From the NCBI GenBank assembly GCA_009937635.1, contig JAACFF010000002.1, positions 1 through 57,228 on the forward strand: a stretch of DNA of 57,228 nucleotides, written 5' to 3'. The stretch is from Chloroflexota bacterium. Its GTDB lineage: Bacteria > Chloroflexota > Anaerolineae > Promineifilales > Promineifilaceae. The notes beneath the pieces were generated by a model, which saw only the letters and a program-made list of their open reading frames with translations, was not told the origin of the DNA and searched no databases. Positions within the stretch are counted from its first letter, which is position 1. Each line of letters begins with the position of its first letter. Below are positions 18,599 to 27,516 of the stretch, one piece after another. The position numbers and the translations under genes were made by a program.

Positions 18599-21301
18599 TC
18601 ACGATTTGATCTTTTCGCTCAGCGCTTTTGCAACCAGTCCAGGAACCTCTTCCAAGGCCTGAGGTAATTTGCCTGCATCCCGTCCGCCAGCTTGAGCCAT
18701 GGTCGGTCGCCCACCACCACCGCCGCCAACAATCTTGGCCACATCACGCACCAGATCCCCAGCCTTCAGACCGCGTCTAACCAAATCATCGGTGACTGTA
18801 GCAATAAGCACCGGCTTGCCATTGCTGATAGTAGCTAGAACCGCTGTACCGGAGCCCACATTGTCCCGGTACCAATCTGCCATCTCACGCAGATTGTCAA
18901 CAGTGGCCACGTCGACTTGCGCCGCGAGCACATTCACCCCATCTACCTGTTGTACCTGGGCCAACAACCCGTCAAACTGGGACCGGGCAAGCTGCCGCTG
19001 CAAATGCGTCAATTCTTTTTGCACTATCTTGTGGTCCGCCAGCATGGTTTCCAGGCGCGTTTCGACGTCATGAACTGGCGTATTTAGTAACTGTGCCACA
19101 CGATCCAATATGTCCAGACGATCTGCGATAAGACGCTGTGCAGCACGCCCGGTCACCGCCTCCACACGCCTCACTCCGGCCGCCACTGCTTCTTCACCGG
19201 TGAAGCGAAACAGTCCAATATCATTTGTTTCCGAAACGTGCAAGCCACCACACAGCTCAAAGCTGTATGCATCTGCGCCTGGCTCTGTGCCGATGCTTAT
19301 GGTACGCACAATGTCACCATATTTTTCACCGAACAGGGCCATCGCCCCCTGGCCAATGGCCTCTTTTTGATCCATATAATTGACTCGGACCGGCCGGTTA
19401 GCCAGGATTGCCCTGTTGATATCGACCTCGATCTCCGCCAACGTATCTTTGTCTACAGCCTCACTGTGAGAAAAGTCAAAGCGCAAACGATCCGGCGCGA
19501 CCAGCGAACCCGACTGCGTCACGTGTGCGCCTAAATGCGAACGCAATTCTTTATGCAAAATATGTGTAGCCGTATGATTACGGCGTATGTCACTGCGCCG
19601 CCGGTCATCAACTTGCAGTGAAACCTCTGCGCCTAGGGTCAATGCTCCTTGTATTACCCGGCCAACATGGATGACAAGCCCTGCTACCGGCTTCTGCATC
19701 TCCTCGACTAGAAACTCTGCTCCGGTCTCTGGCAGCAAGATACGTCCAGTGTCGCTTACTTCACCACCCGCCTCGACATAGAATGGGGTGGCTGCAGTGA
19801 CGAGTTCCGCCTGTTCACCTGTGCTGACCTCACGTACGGACTGACCGTCGCGCAATATGGCTACAATCTCTGAGGTCATTTGAGCACCGTAATAAGGATC
19901 GTACTCCACGCCACTTTCTAGCTTTCCCGAATCCAACAAATCGGCCAGAAGATCACCGTAAACGCTATGATCCGTTTTGTACTCGCCAAACGCACCAGTA
20001 CCACTGGCAAACACATGCGCCTGGCGTGCATGGTTATAACCAGCTTCATCGATAGTGAAGCCCCGTCCGATGACCAAATCTCGCGTTATTTCCAACGGCA
20101 GACCATACGTAGCATACAAGTTGAAGGCGGTCTCGCCGGAGATTTGCTGTTTTCCTTGATGACGCAGATCATCCATAATTTCCAATAGGCGAACCAGCGC
20201 TGTATCCAATGTGCGCGCGAATCGCTCTTCTTCTTGCGTCAATGTGTGCAAGATATGGTCGCGACGATGTTTTAGCTCAGGGTATGCTTCGCCCATCTCT
20301 GCCATATAAACCTTGGCTATTTCCGCCAAGAACGGTTCTTGGAAACCAATTTCTCTTCCAAATCGGGCTGCGCGACGAATTAGCATTCTCAATACATACC
20401 CGGCGCCACTGCTTCCTGGGCGAACACCATCGCCGATAAGGAAAGTCGCAGCACGGCCGTGATCGGCAATGACGCGATAACCGACATATTTCTCATCCCG
20501 CTGTGCGTCCGAATCTCCAAGTAGCTCTTGAACACGATCCATAGCTGGCGTGAACAGATCCGTATCATAATTGTTATCCGTCTTTTGCATGATGCGTGCC
20601 AACCGCTCTAGCCCTAGACCAGTGTCCACGGAAGGTTTGGGCAAAGGCGTCAGGCTGCCATCCTTTTCACGATTGAATTGCATGAAGACCAGATTCCAGA
20701 ACTCCAAGAATTCTTCATCGTCGTCAGCATTGAGCTGCGTCGGATCGCAACTCTCCATATCGCCCACGTAATAGAAGACCTCGGAATTGGGGCCGCAAGG
20801 GCCAACGTCGCCCATTTCCCAGAAATTGTCTTTCTTGCCAAAACGTAAGATCTTCTCCGGCGGCAGGTATGCCTGCCACAGCTCAAAGGATTCATCGTCG
20901 TCTTTATATATGGTTGCCCAAAGCCGTTCCGGCTCCAATCCCATCACTGCCGTCACAAAATCCCAGGCAAAGCGGATGGCGTCCTTCTTGAAGTAATCTC
21001 CGAAGGAGAAGTTGCCTAGCATCTCGAAGAAGGTATGGTGGCGAGGGGAAGGTCCTACATTTTCCAGGTCATTATGCTTGCCGGTTACGCGCATACATTT
21101 CTGCGACGAAACGGCGCGATTGTACGGCCGTTTCTCTTGGCCCAGGAAAACCTCCGCAAACTGGTTCATACCCGCGTTGGTAAAAAGCAGCGTCGGATTA
21201 TCATGCAAAGGCAACGGCGAACTAGGGACTACCTGGTGGTTAAATTCGGCAAAGAAGTCCAGATACGCCTGCCTGATTTCATTACTGGTTGTTGGTCTCA
21301 T
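18599..21301 (-). CDS. alaS: Alanine-tRNA ligase
   Basis: This 900-residue class II synthetase charges tRNA-Ala. In order, the catalytic core (LFTNAGMNQFAEVFLG, RHHTFFEMLGNFSFGDYFK), the tRNA-recognition helices, and the editing domain with its zinc-site pattern NHTATHILH ... CGGLHV, which hydrolyses mischarged Ser/Gly. The C-terminal C-Ala domain ends with the GGGGGGRPTMAQAGG glycine-rich loop. Length is normal. AGAGGA precedes ATG 21301. Expression appears to be controlled by an upstream attenuator that senses charged tRNA-Ala, described at 21369-21572. Confidence 0.97.
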   Translation of the reverse strand: MRPTTSNEIRQAYLDFFAEFNHQVVPSSPLPLHDNPTLLFTNAGMNQFAEVFLGQEKRPYNRAVSSQKCMRVTGKHNDLENVGPSPRHHTFFEMLGNFSFGDYFKKDAIRFAWDFVTAVMGLEPERLWATIYKDDDESFELWQAYLPPEKILRFGKKDNFWEMGDVGPCGPNSEVFYYVGDMESCDPTQLNADDDEEFLEFWNLVFMQFNREKDGSLTPLPKPSVDTGLGLERLARIMQKTDNNYDTDLFTPAMDRVQELLGDSDAQRDEKYVGYRVIADHGRAATFLIGDGVRPGSSGAGYVLRMLIRRAARFGREIGFQEPFLAEIAKVYMAEMGEAYPELKHRRDHILHTLTQEEERFARTLDTALVRLLEIMDDLRHQGKQQISGETAFNLYATYGLPLEITRDLVIGRGFTIDEAGYNHARQAHVFASGTGAFGEYKTDHSVYGDLLADLLDSGKLESGVEYDPYYGAQMTSEIVAILRDGQSVREVSTGEQAELVTAATPFYVEAGGEVSDTGRILLPETGAEFLVEEMQKPVAGLVIHVGRVIQGALTLGAEVSLQVDDRRRSDIRRNHTATHILHKELRSHLGAHVTQSGSLVAPDRLRFDFSHSEAVDKDTLAEIEVDINRAILANRPVRVNYMDQKEAIGQGAMALFGEKYGDIVRTISIGTEPGADAYSFELCGGLHVSETNDIGLFRFTGEEAVAAGVRRVEAVTGRAAQRLIADRLDILDRVAQLLNTPVHDVETRLETMLADHKIVQKELTHLQRQLARSQFDGLLAQVQQVDGVNVLAAQVDVATVDNLREMADWYRDNVGSGTAVLATISNGKPVLIATVTDDLVRRGLKAGDLVRDVAKIVGGGGGGRPTMAQAGGRDAGKLPQALEEVPGLVAKALSEKIKS

Positions 21302-21368
21302 TTAATCCTCTAAACTGTTGTTGAACATGCAGCTAGCTTGTCCGTCCGCTGAATTTTATCTTAGCAAC

Positions 21369-21406
21369 AAAAAACCGCCAGACCGGTCAATCCCAATCTG
21401 GCGGTT
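21369..21406 (-). terminator. Attenuator terminator in the alaS leader
   Basis: On the minus strand a ten-pair stem (AACCGCCAGA with TCTGGCGGTT; arms 21397-21406 and 21373-21382, 14-base loop) runs into a T stretch, an intrinsic terminator about 70 bases before the alaS start. It lies downstream of the alaS promoter, so transcription reaches alaS only if this hairpin fails to form. Its 5' arm overlaps the sequence that can pair with the upstream antiterminator segment. Confidence 0.85.
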
Positions 21407-21465
21407 GTTGGAGCCGATTTAGCGGCGTGAATCAGGCAACACAACAATCCAGACCGGGGGTCTGG
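21393..21465 (-). promoter_or_regulatory. Competing RNA hairpins of the alaS attenuator
   Basis: Segment 1:2 is a seven-pair hairpin, CCAGACC (21459-21465) with GGTCTGG (21449-21455), lying directly after the five Ala codons. Segment 2, as CCGGTCTGG (21449-21457), can instead pair over nine positions (two of them G-U) with segment 3, CCAGATTGG (21393-21401). That pairing takes away the 5' arm of the terminator (3:4). A ribosome waiting at the Ala codons would cover segment 1 and favour 2:3 (read-through). One that reaches the UGA at 21432 would cover segment 2 and favour termination. Pairings are read directly; the regulatory logic follows the trp/his attenuation model. Confidence 0.75.
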
Positions 21466-21536
21466 CCCGCAGCAGCGGCAGCGTCCTGCTCCACTGTGCT
21501 ATTAAATAGGGTCCTGATACGCCTTTCGTACATCAT
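21432..21536 (-). CDS. Alanine-rich leader peptide of alaS (34 residues)
   Basis: The frame runs from ATG-ATG (21536 and 21533) to TGA at 21432-21434. It encodes MMYERRIRTL, then FNSTVEQD, five consecutive alanines (codons GCT GCC GCT GCT GCG, 21468-21482), then GQTPGLDCCVA. Five tandem Ala codons immediately upstream of an alanyl-tRNA synthetase gene, followed by alternative hairpins and a terminator, are the hallmark of a regulatory leader peptide. The -10 box ends 7 bases before the first ATG, so the transcript probably begins at or next to this codon and the peptide may be translated as a leaderless mRNA. The peptide itself probably has no other role. Confidence 0.75.
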   Translation of the reverse strand: MMYERRIRTLFNSTVEQDAAAAAGQTPGLDCCVA

Positions 21537-21543
21537 GCTCCGC

Positions 21544-21572
21544 ATGGTAGCAGACAGCATTTAACCTGTCAA
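21544..21572 (-). promoter_or_regulatory. Sigma-70-type promoter of the alaS leader
   Basis: On the minus strand a perfect -35 TTGACA (21567-21572) is followed after exactly 17 bases by TACCAT (21544-21549), four of six matches to the -10 consensus. The expected start is near 21537, coinciding with the first codon of the leader peptide. No other good promoter lies between here and alaS. Confidence 0.8.
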
Positions 21573-21604
21573 CTTTCCAGGGTTTTTCCGCTCGAATAAA
21601 GTGG

Positions 21605-21610
21605 TATAAT
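21605..21610 (+). promoter_or_regulatory. Candidate -10 element for the P-type ATPase gene
   Basis: A perfect TATAAT lies on the plus strand about 210 bases before the ATPase start. No convincing -35 lies 16-18 bases upstream. The leader 21617-21818 shows no riboswitch that I can identify; in particular I see no GC-rich yybP-ykoY pattern. Confidence 0.35.
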
Positions 21611-21818
21611 TCTACGGCTTATCGACCAGTTTGAGGAATAATTCATCCTGAGCTCAAACAAACATACATGCCAAAAGCGATGATTCCTATTCTTATCTTT
21701 GAACAGAATGTGATAAACTTTGCTTTCGATCCGATCAATCCGTCAAACCACACCAACAGCATCATCTCCATCGTAAATTGCTACGGATTTGGTCACCAGA
21801 TAATAAAGAGGTCACTAC

Positions 21819-24557
21819 ATGAGTGAGTGGTATCAGTTCGAAACCAGCGAGGTTATCGAAAACTTGCAGACAGATCCCCGGGATGGCTTATCCGATGAGG
21901 AAGCCCGGCTACGTTTAGAAAAATATGGCCCCAATGAACTGATTGAGAAAGGTTCAAAGAGCCCTTGGCTCATCATCTGGGATCAAATGAAGGAGTTAAT
22001 GGTCGTTGTCCTGCTGGTAGCGGCTATCGTTTCCTTACTTCTGGGTGAATACAGTGATGCGGTCATCATTTTGGCCATCGTCGTCCTCAACGCCGCTATT
22101 GGATTTTCACAGGAATACCGCGCAGAACAAGCAATTGCCGCGTTGAAGAAGTTGTCAGTGCCTAACGTCCATGTACGGCGCAGCGGCCGAACGGAGGAGA
22201 TCTCAGCACTGCAGCTTGTGCCCGGTGATGTGGTCAGATTGGAAACAGGCGGATATGTGCCTGCCGACGGCCGTATTCTTGAAGAAGTCAACCTGAAAGT
22301 GGAAGAAGCGGCGCTGACCGGCGAATCAGAAGCAGTAGAAAAAAACACGGCGGCCATTTCGGAGGATGACGTCGCCATTGGCGATCGTCACAACATGGTG
22401 TTCATGGGCACAGTCGTCACCTACGGTCGTGGCACGATTGCAATCACCGATACCGGTATGAACACCGAACTGGGCAATATCGCCGATTTGATCCAGGGCG
22501 TCGAAGAAGAGCAAACACCTTTACAGCGTCGTCTGGATTACCTGGGAAAAATCTTAGCCGCCGCTGCCTTGGTGATCATCGCTCTAGTCGTCGTGCTTGG
22601 CCTCCTGCGCGGCGAGGCGCTCGAAGACTTATTCCTGGTCGGTATTAGCATGGCCGTGGCTGCTGTGCCAGAAGGTCTCCCCGCTGTCGTGGCCATCACT
22701 TTGGCTCTAGGAGCCCAACGAATGCTCAAACGCAACGCGCTGATCCGCCGTCTGCCGGCAGTGGAAACGCTGGGTTCCGTCACTGTCATTTGTTCCGACA
22801 AAACAGGTACACTTACCCAGAATCGTATGACCGTCAAGCTTCTGGATGTCATCGGCCGATCACAAGACATCGAAACCCTGGTCAACAGTAAAGGGATTGT
22901 TTTCGACGCCGAATTAGATGCCGAACAGCCGCCTGAAGAACGCACTTTAAGTCTGCTGGTTAAAGCCGGGGCGCTGTGCAACGATGCCGTCTTGGAAACC
23001 GACGAAGATGGGACGGAGCGGGTCATTGGCGATCCTACTGAGGGCGCTCTTATCGTCGCCGCTGCGGAGTTAGGCTATACAAAAGAGCTGCTGGAAAATC
23101 AAATGCCACGGATCGGTGAAGTACCATTTACCTCTGAACGGAAACGAATGACAACCATCCACAAGGCAGACGTTGAACGGCCGTTTATAGAGGAAGCGTG
23201 GCGAGAAATACCATACATAGCCTTTTGCAAGGGAGCGACAGACAGCCTACTTGACGTCTGCGATCATATATGGACCGGACAAGAGATCCTTCCCATTAAT
23301 GGAGAAATGTCCGAACGTGTTTTAGCCGCCAACGCCCGCCAGGCTCAATTAGGCCAGCGCGTACTGGGTGTAGCCTTCCGCACCATGGAAGATCTTCCGG
23401 CCAAACCCAGTAAAGAGCTTGTGGAAAAGGAGCTGATCTTCGTCGGCCTGATCAGTATGATTGATCCACCCCGCCCAGAAGTAAAAAATGCCGTTGGCAC
23501 CGCACGCAAAGCAGGCGTCCGTCCGGTAATGATAACAGGCGATCATCCGCTCACTGCCCAGTATATCGCTCAGGATTTAACCATCGCCGATAATGAACAT
23601 AATTTAACCGGACGTGATCTAACACAGATGACAGTCACCGATCTTGAGCGGGTCGTGGACGACGTTTCAGTCTATGCACGCGTCTCTCCAGAACACAAAC
23701 TCAATATAGTCGAAGCGCTGCAGGACAAGGGCCAGGTCGTTGCCATGACTGGTGACGGTGTAAACGACGCCCCTGCACTTAAGAAAGCTGATATTGGCGT
23801 TGCCATGGGCATCACGGGCACAGATGTCTCCAAAGAAGCAGCCGACATGGTCCTACTCGACGATAACTTCGCTACCATCGTGTCTGCTATTGAAGAAGGG
23901 CGTACCATCTTCGATAACATCCGCAAATTCATTAAATACACGCTGTCCAGCAACACTGGCGAACTCTTTGTGATGTTGATAGCCCCTTTCCTCGGCATGC
24001 CATTGCCAATGACAGCCGCCCAGATCCTATGGATCAACCTCGTCACAGATGGCTTGCCTGGTCTTGCCTTGGCCGTAGAAGAGTCTGAAAAGGGCATCAT
24101 GCAACGGCCGCCCTGGAATCCAAAAGAAAGCATCTTCAGTCGCGGCATGGGCTGGCGCGTCATCTGGATTGGAATGCTGATGGGCTTGATATCGCTTGGA
24201 ATCGGCTACATTTACTGGCTCGAAGATCCGCAGGGTGTCTGGCAGACTATGATTTTCACTACCCTGGTGCTGGCTCAGATGGGAAACGCCATGGCCATTC
24301 GCTCCAACACAGAATCTGTGTTCAAGATTGGCCTATTTTCCAACAGGCTGATGAACATTGCCATCGCCGTGACTTTTTTGCTGCAACTAGTGCTTATCTA
24401 CGTACCGTTCTTTCAGCGCTTCTTCAATACAAAGCCGTTGACGCTGCGCGATCTGGTGATCGCTTTGGTGATCAGTTTGGTCGTATTTATTGCCGTAGAA
24501 ATCGAGAAATGGATCCGGCGCGTGCGCGTCCGTCGCCGGAGCAAACAGTCGCTTTGA
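21819..24557 (+). CDS. Cation-transporting P-type ATPase, Ca2+ (P2A, SERCA/PacL) type
   Basis: This 912-residue pump has an N-terminal cation-ATPase domain, the actuator TGES (residues 167-170), the phosphorylated Asp327 in CSDKTGTLT, and MTGDGVNDAPALKKADIG in the P domain. It has about ten membrane helices. The ion-binding helices match calcium pumps: PEGLP in TM4 (284-288), SSNTGE in TM5 (N and E) and NLVTDGLP in TM6 (N, T, D). ATP-driven export of Ca2+ from the cytoplasm is therefore the best call; Mn2+ is possible for some relatives. AGAGG precedes the start. It is transcribed divergently from alaS. Confidence 0.92.
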   Translation: MSEWYQFETSEVIENLQTDPRDGLSDEEARLRLEKYGPNELIEKGSKSPWLIIWDQMKELMVVVLLVAAIVSLLLGEYSDAVIILAIVVLNAAIGFSQEYRAEQAIAALKKLSVPNVHVRRSGRTEEISALQLVPGDVVRLETGGYVPADGRILEEVNLKVEEAALTGESEAVEKNTAAISEDDVAIGDRHNMVFMGTVVTYGRGTIAITDTGMNTELGNIADLIQGVEEEQTPLQRRLDYLGKILAAAALVIIALVVVLGLLRGEALEDLFLVGISMAVAAVPEGLPAVVAITLALGAQRMLKRNALIRRLPAVETLGSVTVICSDKTGTLTQNRMTVKLLDVIGRSQDIETLVNSKGIVFDAELDAEQPPEERTLSLLVKAGALCNDAVLETDEDGTERVIGDPTEGALIVAAAELGYTKELLENQMPRIGEVPFTSERKRMTTIHKADVERPFIEEAWREIPYIAFCKGATDSLLDVCDHIWTGQEILPINGEMSERVLAANARQAQLGQRVLGVAFRTMEDLPAKPSKELVEKELIFVGLISMIDPPRPEVKNAVGTARKAGVRPVMITGDHPLTAQYIAQDLTIADNEHNLTGRDLTQMTVTDLERVVDDVSVYARVSPEHKLNIVEALQDKGQVVAMTGDGVNDAPALKKADIGVAMGITGTDVSKEAADMVLLDDNFATIVSAIEEGRTIFDNIRKFIKYTLSSNTGELFVMLIAPFLGMPLPMTAAQILWINLVTDGLPGLALAVEESEKGIMQRPPWNPKESIFSRGMGWRVIWIGMLMGLISLGIGYIYWLEDPQGVWQTMIFTTLVLAQMGNAMAIRSNTESVFKIGLFSNRLMNIAIAVTFLLQLVLIYVPFFQRFFNTKPLTLRDLVIALVISLVVFIAVEIEKWIRRVRVRRRSKQSL

Positions 24558-24574
24558 CGAATCAGCGTCCGGTG

Positions 24575-25429
24575 TTAATCAAGGCCAGACTCAACTTGTT
24601 TGAAGAGTGTGTGGTCAAATTCGCTGATTCGCTCCGGTCCTAATGCCGCCAGCGCTTCTTGTACGGCCGCGGCATCTTTGCGCAACTTTGCCACATTTAC
24701 CCCGCGGCATACGCCAGGCAGGGGTTCCAACCACTGGCGTAAGCGCAGGAGCATCTTCATCGCCCCGCGATAGTTCCCTCGCTCAATCTGAAAGTAGGCG
24801 ATGGCGACCTGCAATATTCCACGGTACAGATCGCGCCCGGCGCTGTCGTCTTGTCGCCACGCCTCTTCCAGGTCATCATGACATGCGTAATACGCTCCTG
24901 AGTTGAATTGTTCTATGCCGCTAATGACGAGAGGCGGCAGACGGCCCTGGCAAGCTGTAATGATCGCCTCATAATCTGGAATCCGCGCGTGATCTTGCAG
25001 CAGCTGCGGCATGCCGGCCACAAAACGAGAGCGTGCAAAAACAAAGTCAGCGCCAACTTGTTTCGCCGTTTGCATTGTATCGACATCCATATGAGAGCCA
25101 AAAGTCATGACTGGAATCTGCCGCGTAGCCGCCGAAGATTTAAGCATTGGAATCCATCGTCGCCAGGGAATGGCTTGATTGGAAAGATCAAACAGCAACA
25201 GGGCCGGCTGCCATGCTGTCACTTTCTCAAATAGTTGGCCCTCCCGGCCATGCAGCATTTCGCCCAACGGCTCCTGTTGGTCATCCTGGTATCCATCGCC
25301 AATATCGGCCGCACGTTCGATCCATTGCACCCGATAATCCAGATGGCGAATTACGTTTTCGATTTTGCTGGTGAACATCATGTCTGCCACAAAGGCGACG
25401 ATTAGGGGTTTGGTAATAGTTGATTCCAT
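24575..25429 (-). CDS. REC-like domain fused to DUF309
   Basis: The first 130 or so residues resemble a response-regulator receiver fold (beta strands PLIVAFVAD, PALLLFDLS and IPVMTFGSH, the last followed by a helix and GADFVFARS). The Asp in LLFDLS occupies the position of the phosphoacceptor, but the paired acidic residues at the start are not clear. From about 175 to 240 comes a DUF309 helical bundle (YYACHDDLEEAWR, YRGILQVAIAYFQIERGNYRGA), a family of unknown function. ATG 25429 is chosen; a GTG two codons earlier is possible. The gene is convergent with the ATPase, 17 bases away. The fusion suggests sensing through DUF309, which is inference. Confidence 0.75.
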   Translation of the reverse strand: MESTITKPLIVAFVADMMFTSKIENVIRHLDYRVQWIERAADIGDGYQDDQQEPLGEMLHGREGQLFEKVTAWQPALLLFDLSNQAIPWRRWIPMLKSSAATRQIPVMTFGSHMDVDTMQTAKQVGADFVFARSRFVAGMPQLLQDHARIPDYEAIITACQGRLPPLVISGIEQFNSGAYYACHDDLEEAWRQDDSAGRDLYRGILQVAIAYFQIERGNYRGAMKMLLRLRQWLEPLPGVCRGVNVAKLRKDAAAVQEALAALGPERISEFDHTLFKQVESGLD

Positions 25430-25595
25430 ACCCACATTTTATCAGACCTTACGCGGAGTTTCGAGACGCGCCATTTTTTTACACCTGGAGACCGCCCACT
25501 AATTGGAAATTGCTGAGTTTATGCGCATCGTAAGCGGGGTTTCTTTTGATATACTTGAGCGCAAGTGAACTACCTGATCTTGTCCTGGAAAGCAA

Positions 25596-27497
25596 ATGAG
25601 CATATTGTCGAAAACCCATCTTGCCTTGGCTATGTTTGCGGTCACGATATTCCTTCTGGCCTATCTATCTCCAGTCTCCTATACGTCCAGCGATCCAACC
25701 TATACACTTCTTACCTCCCAAGCCCTGGTCGAATACGGCACGATCAAAATAGACGATTACAAGCCTGATCTTGGATCTGTATTGGACAGTGATGCTCGTC
25801 TTAAGACCGTAAACAACCACACCTATTACTTCTTTCCAATCGGAACCTCCCTTTTCGTCACACCGATCGTTTGGGTTGCCAATTGGTTTGGCCTCGACAT
25901 GCGCAACGTCGAAGACGATGCCTGGTTGCAGAACCTGATATCCGCCCTCATATCCGTCGCCCTATTCTTCATAATTTATCGCATTTGCATCTATTACCTT
26001 TCTCCAGAGAATAGCGTCCTGCTGGCGGCGATCGTTGTGCTTGGCACTGCCTTGATCAGCACCATCGGCACAGCCCTCTGGAACCTGGGCTCGGAGACAC
26101 TTTTTATTCTGCTAGGTCTCTGGCTTCTGATTCGCCTGGAACATAACGGCGCCAACCGAGCGGATCCTTACATCCTCGGCATCCTGCTTTTCGCGGCCTT
26201 TCTCAGCCGCCCTACGGCCGTAATATTTATTATCATGGCTCTCCTCTTCATCGCATTCCGGCAACGATCCTATTTCATCAAAACGGCCGTTACTGCCCTC
26301 ATCTTATTGTCCCTGTTTGTCGTCTTCTCAAAGGGTGAATATGGAACCTGGTTACCGCCATACTACATACCAGGGCGTCTTGGCACCGGCGATACTCCCT
26401 TCATATTGACGCTTTACGGTCTGCTTTTCAGCCCATCCCGAGGGATTTTTGTATTCAGCCCCATGTTCCTGGTGGTTGCCACCCTCCTTATAATCCTCGC
26501 TTTCAAAATGCGCTTCAGATTGCCCTTGCTCCTCTGGTTTGGTGTCGTCTGGTTTTTTTGCGCTGTGCTGTCCGTCTCACGCTTCGGACATTGGTGGGGT
26601 GGGCACAGCTACGGTCCCCGCTTGCTCACCGATGTTGTACCGGCTCTGATTCTAATCACAATAGCATCCTGGCACCTAATGCGCACAAAGCTTTCAGAAA
26701 GGACCTCACATTGGTTGACAGCCTTGTTTCTGATCCTGGCGACAGTAAGCGTTGCCATTAATAGCTTCGCTGGCCTCTTCAATTCACAAACGATTCGCTG
26801 GAACGGCGATATGCTGTCCCCCAATATTGATCGCGCGCCACAATACCTCTTTAGCTGGCATTATCCACAGTTCTTAGCCAATGAAGAACTGATTTGCAGC
26901 CGCAACAAAGACTACTTTAAGACATCCCTCGCAGCACAGCGCATTGTGCTATCCCCTTACCAACTTGGCCAACCTGTCGCACCTCAAGAGGCACAGCTTG
27001 CCATGCATCTCGCCCCAGGTCCCAACTGGTTCCTCCCCACAAACTGGAAAACACAAGATCAAAACGAACGCAAGCATATAGCCTCTGGAAACAAGATCTA
27101 TTTGCCTGCTATCTTCAGCAGATGGCCTATCTCCACTATCTTTGTCGGTTTTGCCTATCAAAAAGGAGAGTCAATAGATACCCTTTGCAATCCGGCCAAC
27201 ATCATCGTAGGCCCCGCGGCATTCGCAGGCAAAGATCGGGATCTTTTGCTTAAGTTAACAATGGGTACAAATACTCCCGAAAATATTTACGCAAGCCTAA
27301 ATGGCACACCCCCGGAAGCACTGAGCGTAGACAAGCAGTCAATGGTCGCAGAATTGGCTATCAGCGCACTGGACTTGCTGCCAGATCAACCAAACTGGAT
27401 CACCTTGACCTTCTCAGACCAAGAAATCTCAGGGCAGGAATTTAATGGAACCATCCTTCCCGCTATTAAAGCACTCTCTATCGAGGACCCAAACTGA
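25596..27497 (+). CDS. Large polytopic membrane protein, GT-C-like
   Basis: This 633-residue protein has about 10-12 hydrophobic helices in its first 430 residues and a soluble C-terminal domain of about 200. After TM1 a loop carries SSDPTYTLLTSQALVEYGTIKIDDYK, in the place where GT-C glycosyltransferases have their acidic catalytic loop. FSPSRGIFVFSPMF and GHWWGGHSYGPRLLTDVVPA also recur in uncharacterised bacterial GT-C-like membrane proteins. Transfer of sugar from a lipid carrier is a reasonable guess but not established. GGAAAGCAA precedes the ATG, and TATACT near 25550 could be its -10. It is convergent with the GH13 gene. Confidence 0.65.
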   Translation: MSILSKTHLALAMFAVTIFLLAYLSPVSYTSSDPTYTLLTSQALVEYGTIKIDDYKPDLGSVLDSDARLKTVNNHTYYFFPIGTSLFVTPIVWVANWFGLDMRNVEDDAWLQNLISALISVALFFIIYRICIYYLSPENSVLLAAIVVLGTALISTIGTALWNLGSETLFILLGLWLLIRLEHNGANRADPYILGILLFAAFLSRPTAVIFIIMALLFIAFRQRSYFIKTAVTALILLSLFVVFSKGEYGTWLPPYYIPGRLGTGDTPFILTLYGLLFSPSRGIFVFSPMFLVVATLLIILAFKMRFRLPLLLWFGVVWFFCAVLSVSRFGHWWGGHSYGPRLLTDVVPALILITIASWHLMRTKLSERTSHWLTALFLILATVSVAINSFAGLFNSQTIRWNGDMLSPNIDRAPQYLFSWHYPQFLANEELICSRNKDYFKTSLAAQRIVLSPYQLGQPVAPQEAQLAMHLAPGPNWFLPTNWKTQDQNERKHIASGNKIYLPAIFSRWPISTIFVGFAYQKGESIDTLCNPANIIVGPAAFAGKDRDLLLKLTMGTNTPENIYASLNGTPPEALSVDKQSMVAELAISALDLLPDQPNWITLTFSDQEISGQEFNGTILPAIKALSIEDPN

Positions 27498-27516
27498 TTG
27501 AAAAAAGGTCGCTTTC

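Noticed and set aside
21369-21540. T-box riboswitch upstream of alaS
   Set aside because: The conserved T-box antiterminator sequence and specifier-loop architecture are not seen; the Ala-codon leader frame explains the terminator better.
21610-21818. yybP-ykoY (Mn2+) riboswitch upstream of the P-type ATPase
   Set aside because: Such motifs often precede P-type ATPases, but the region is A/T-rich and lacks the GC-rich paired loops of that class.
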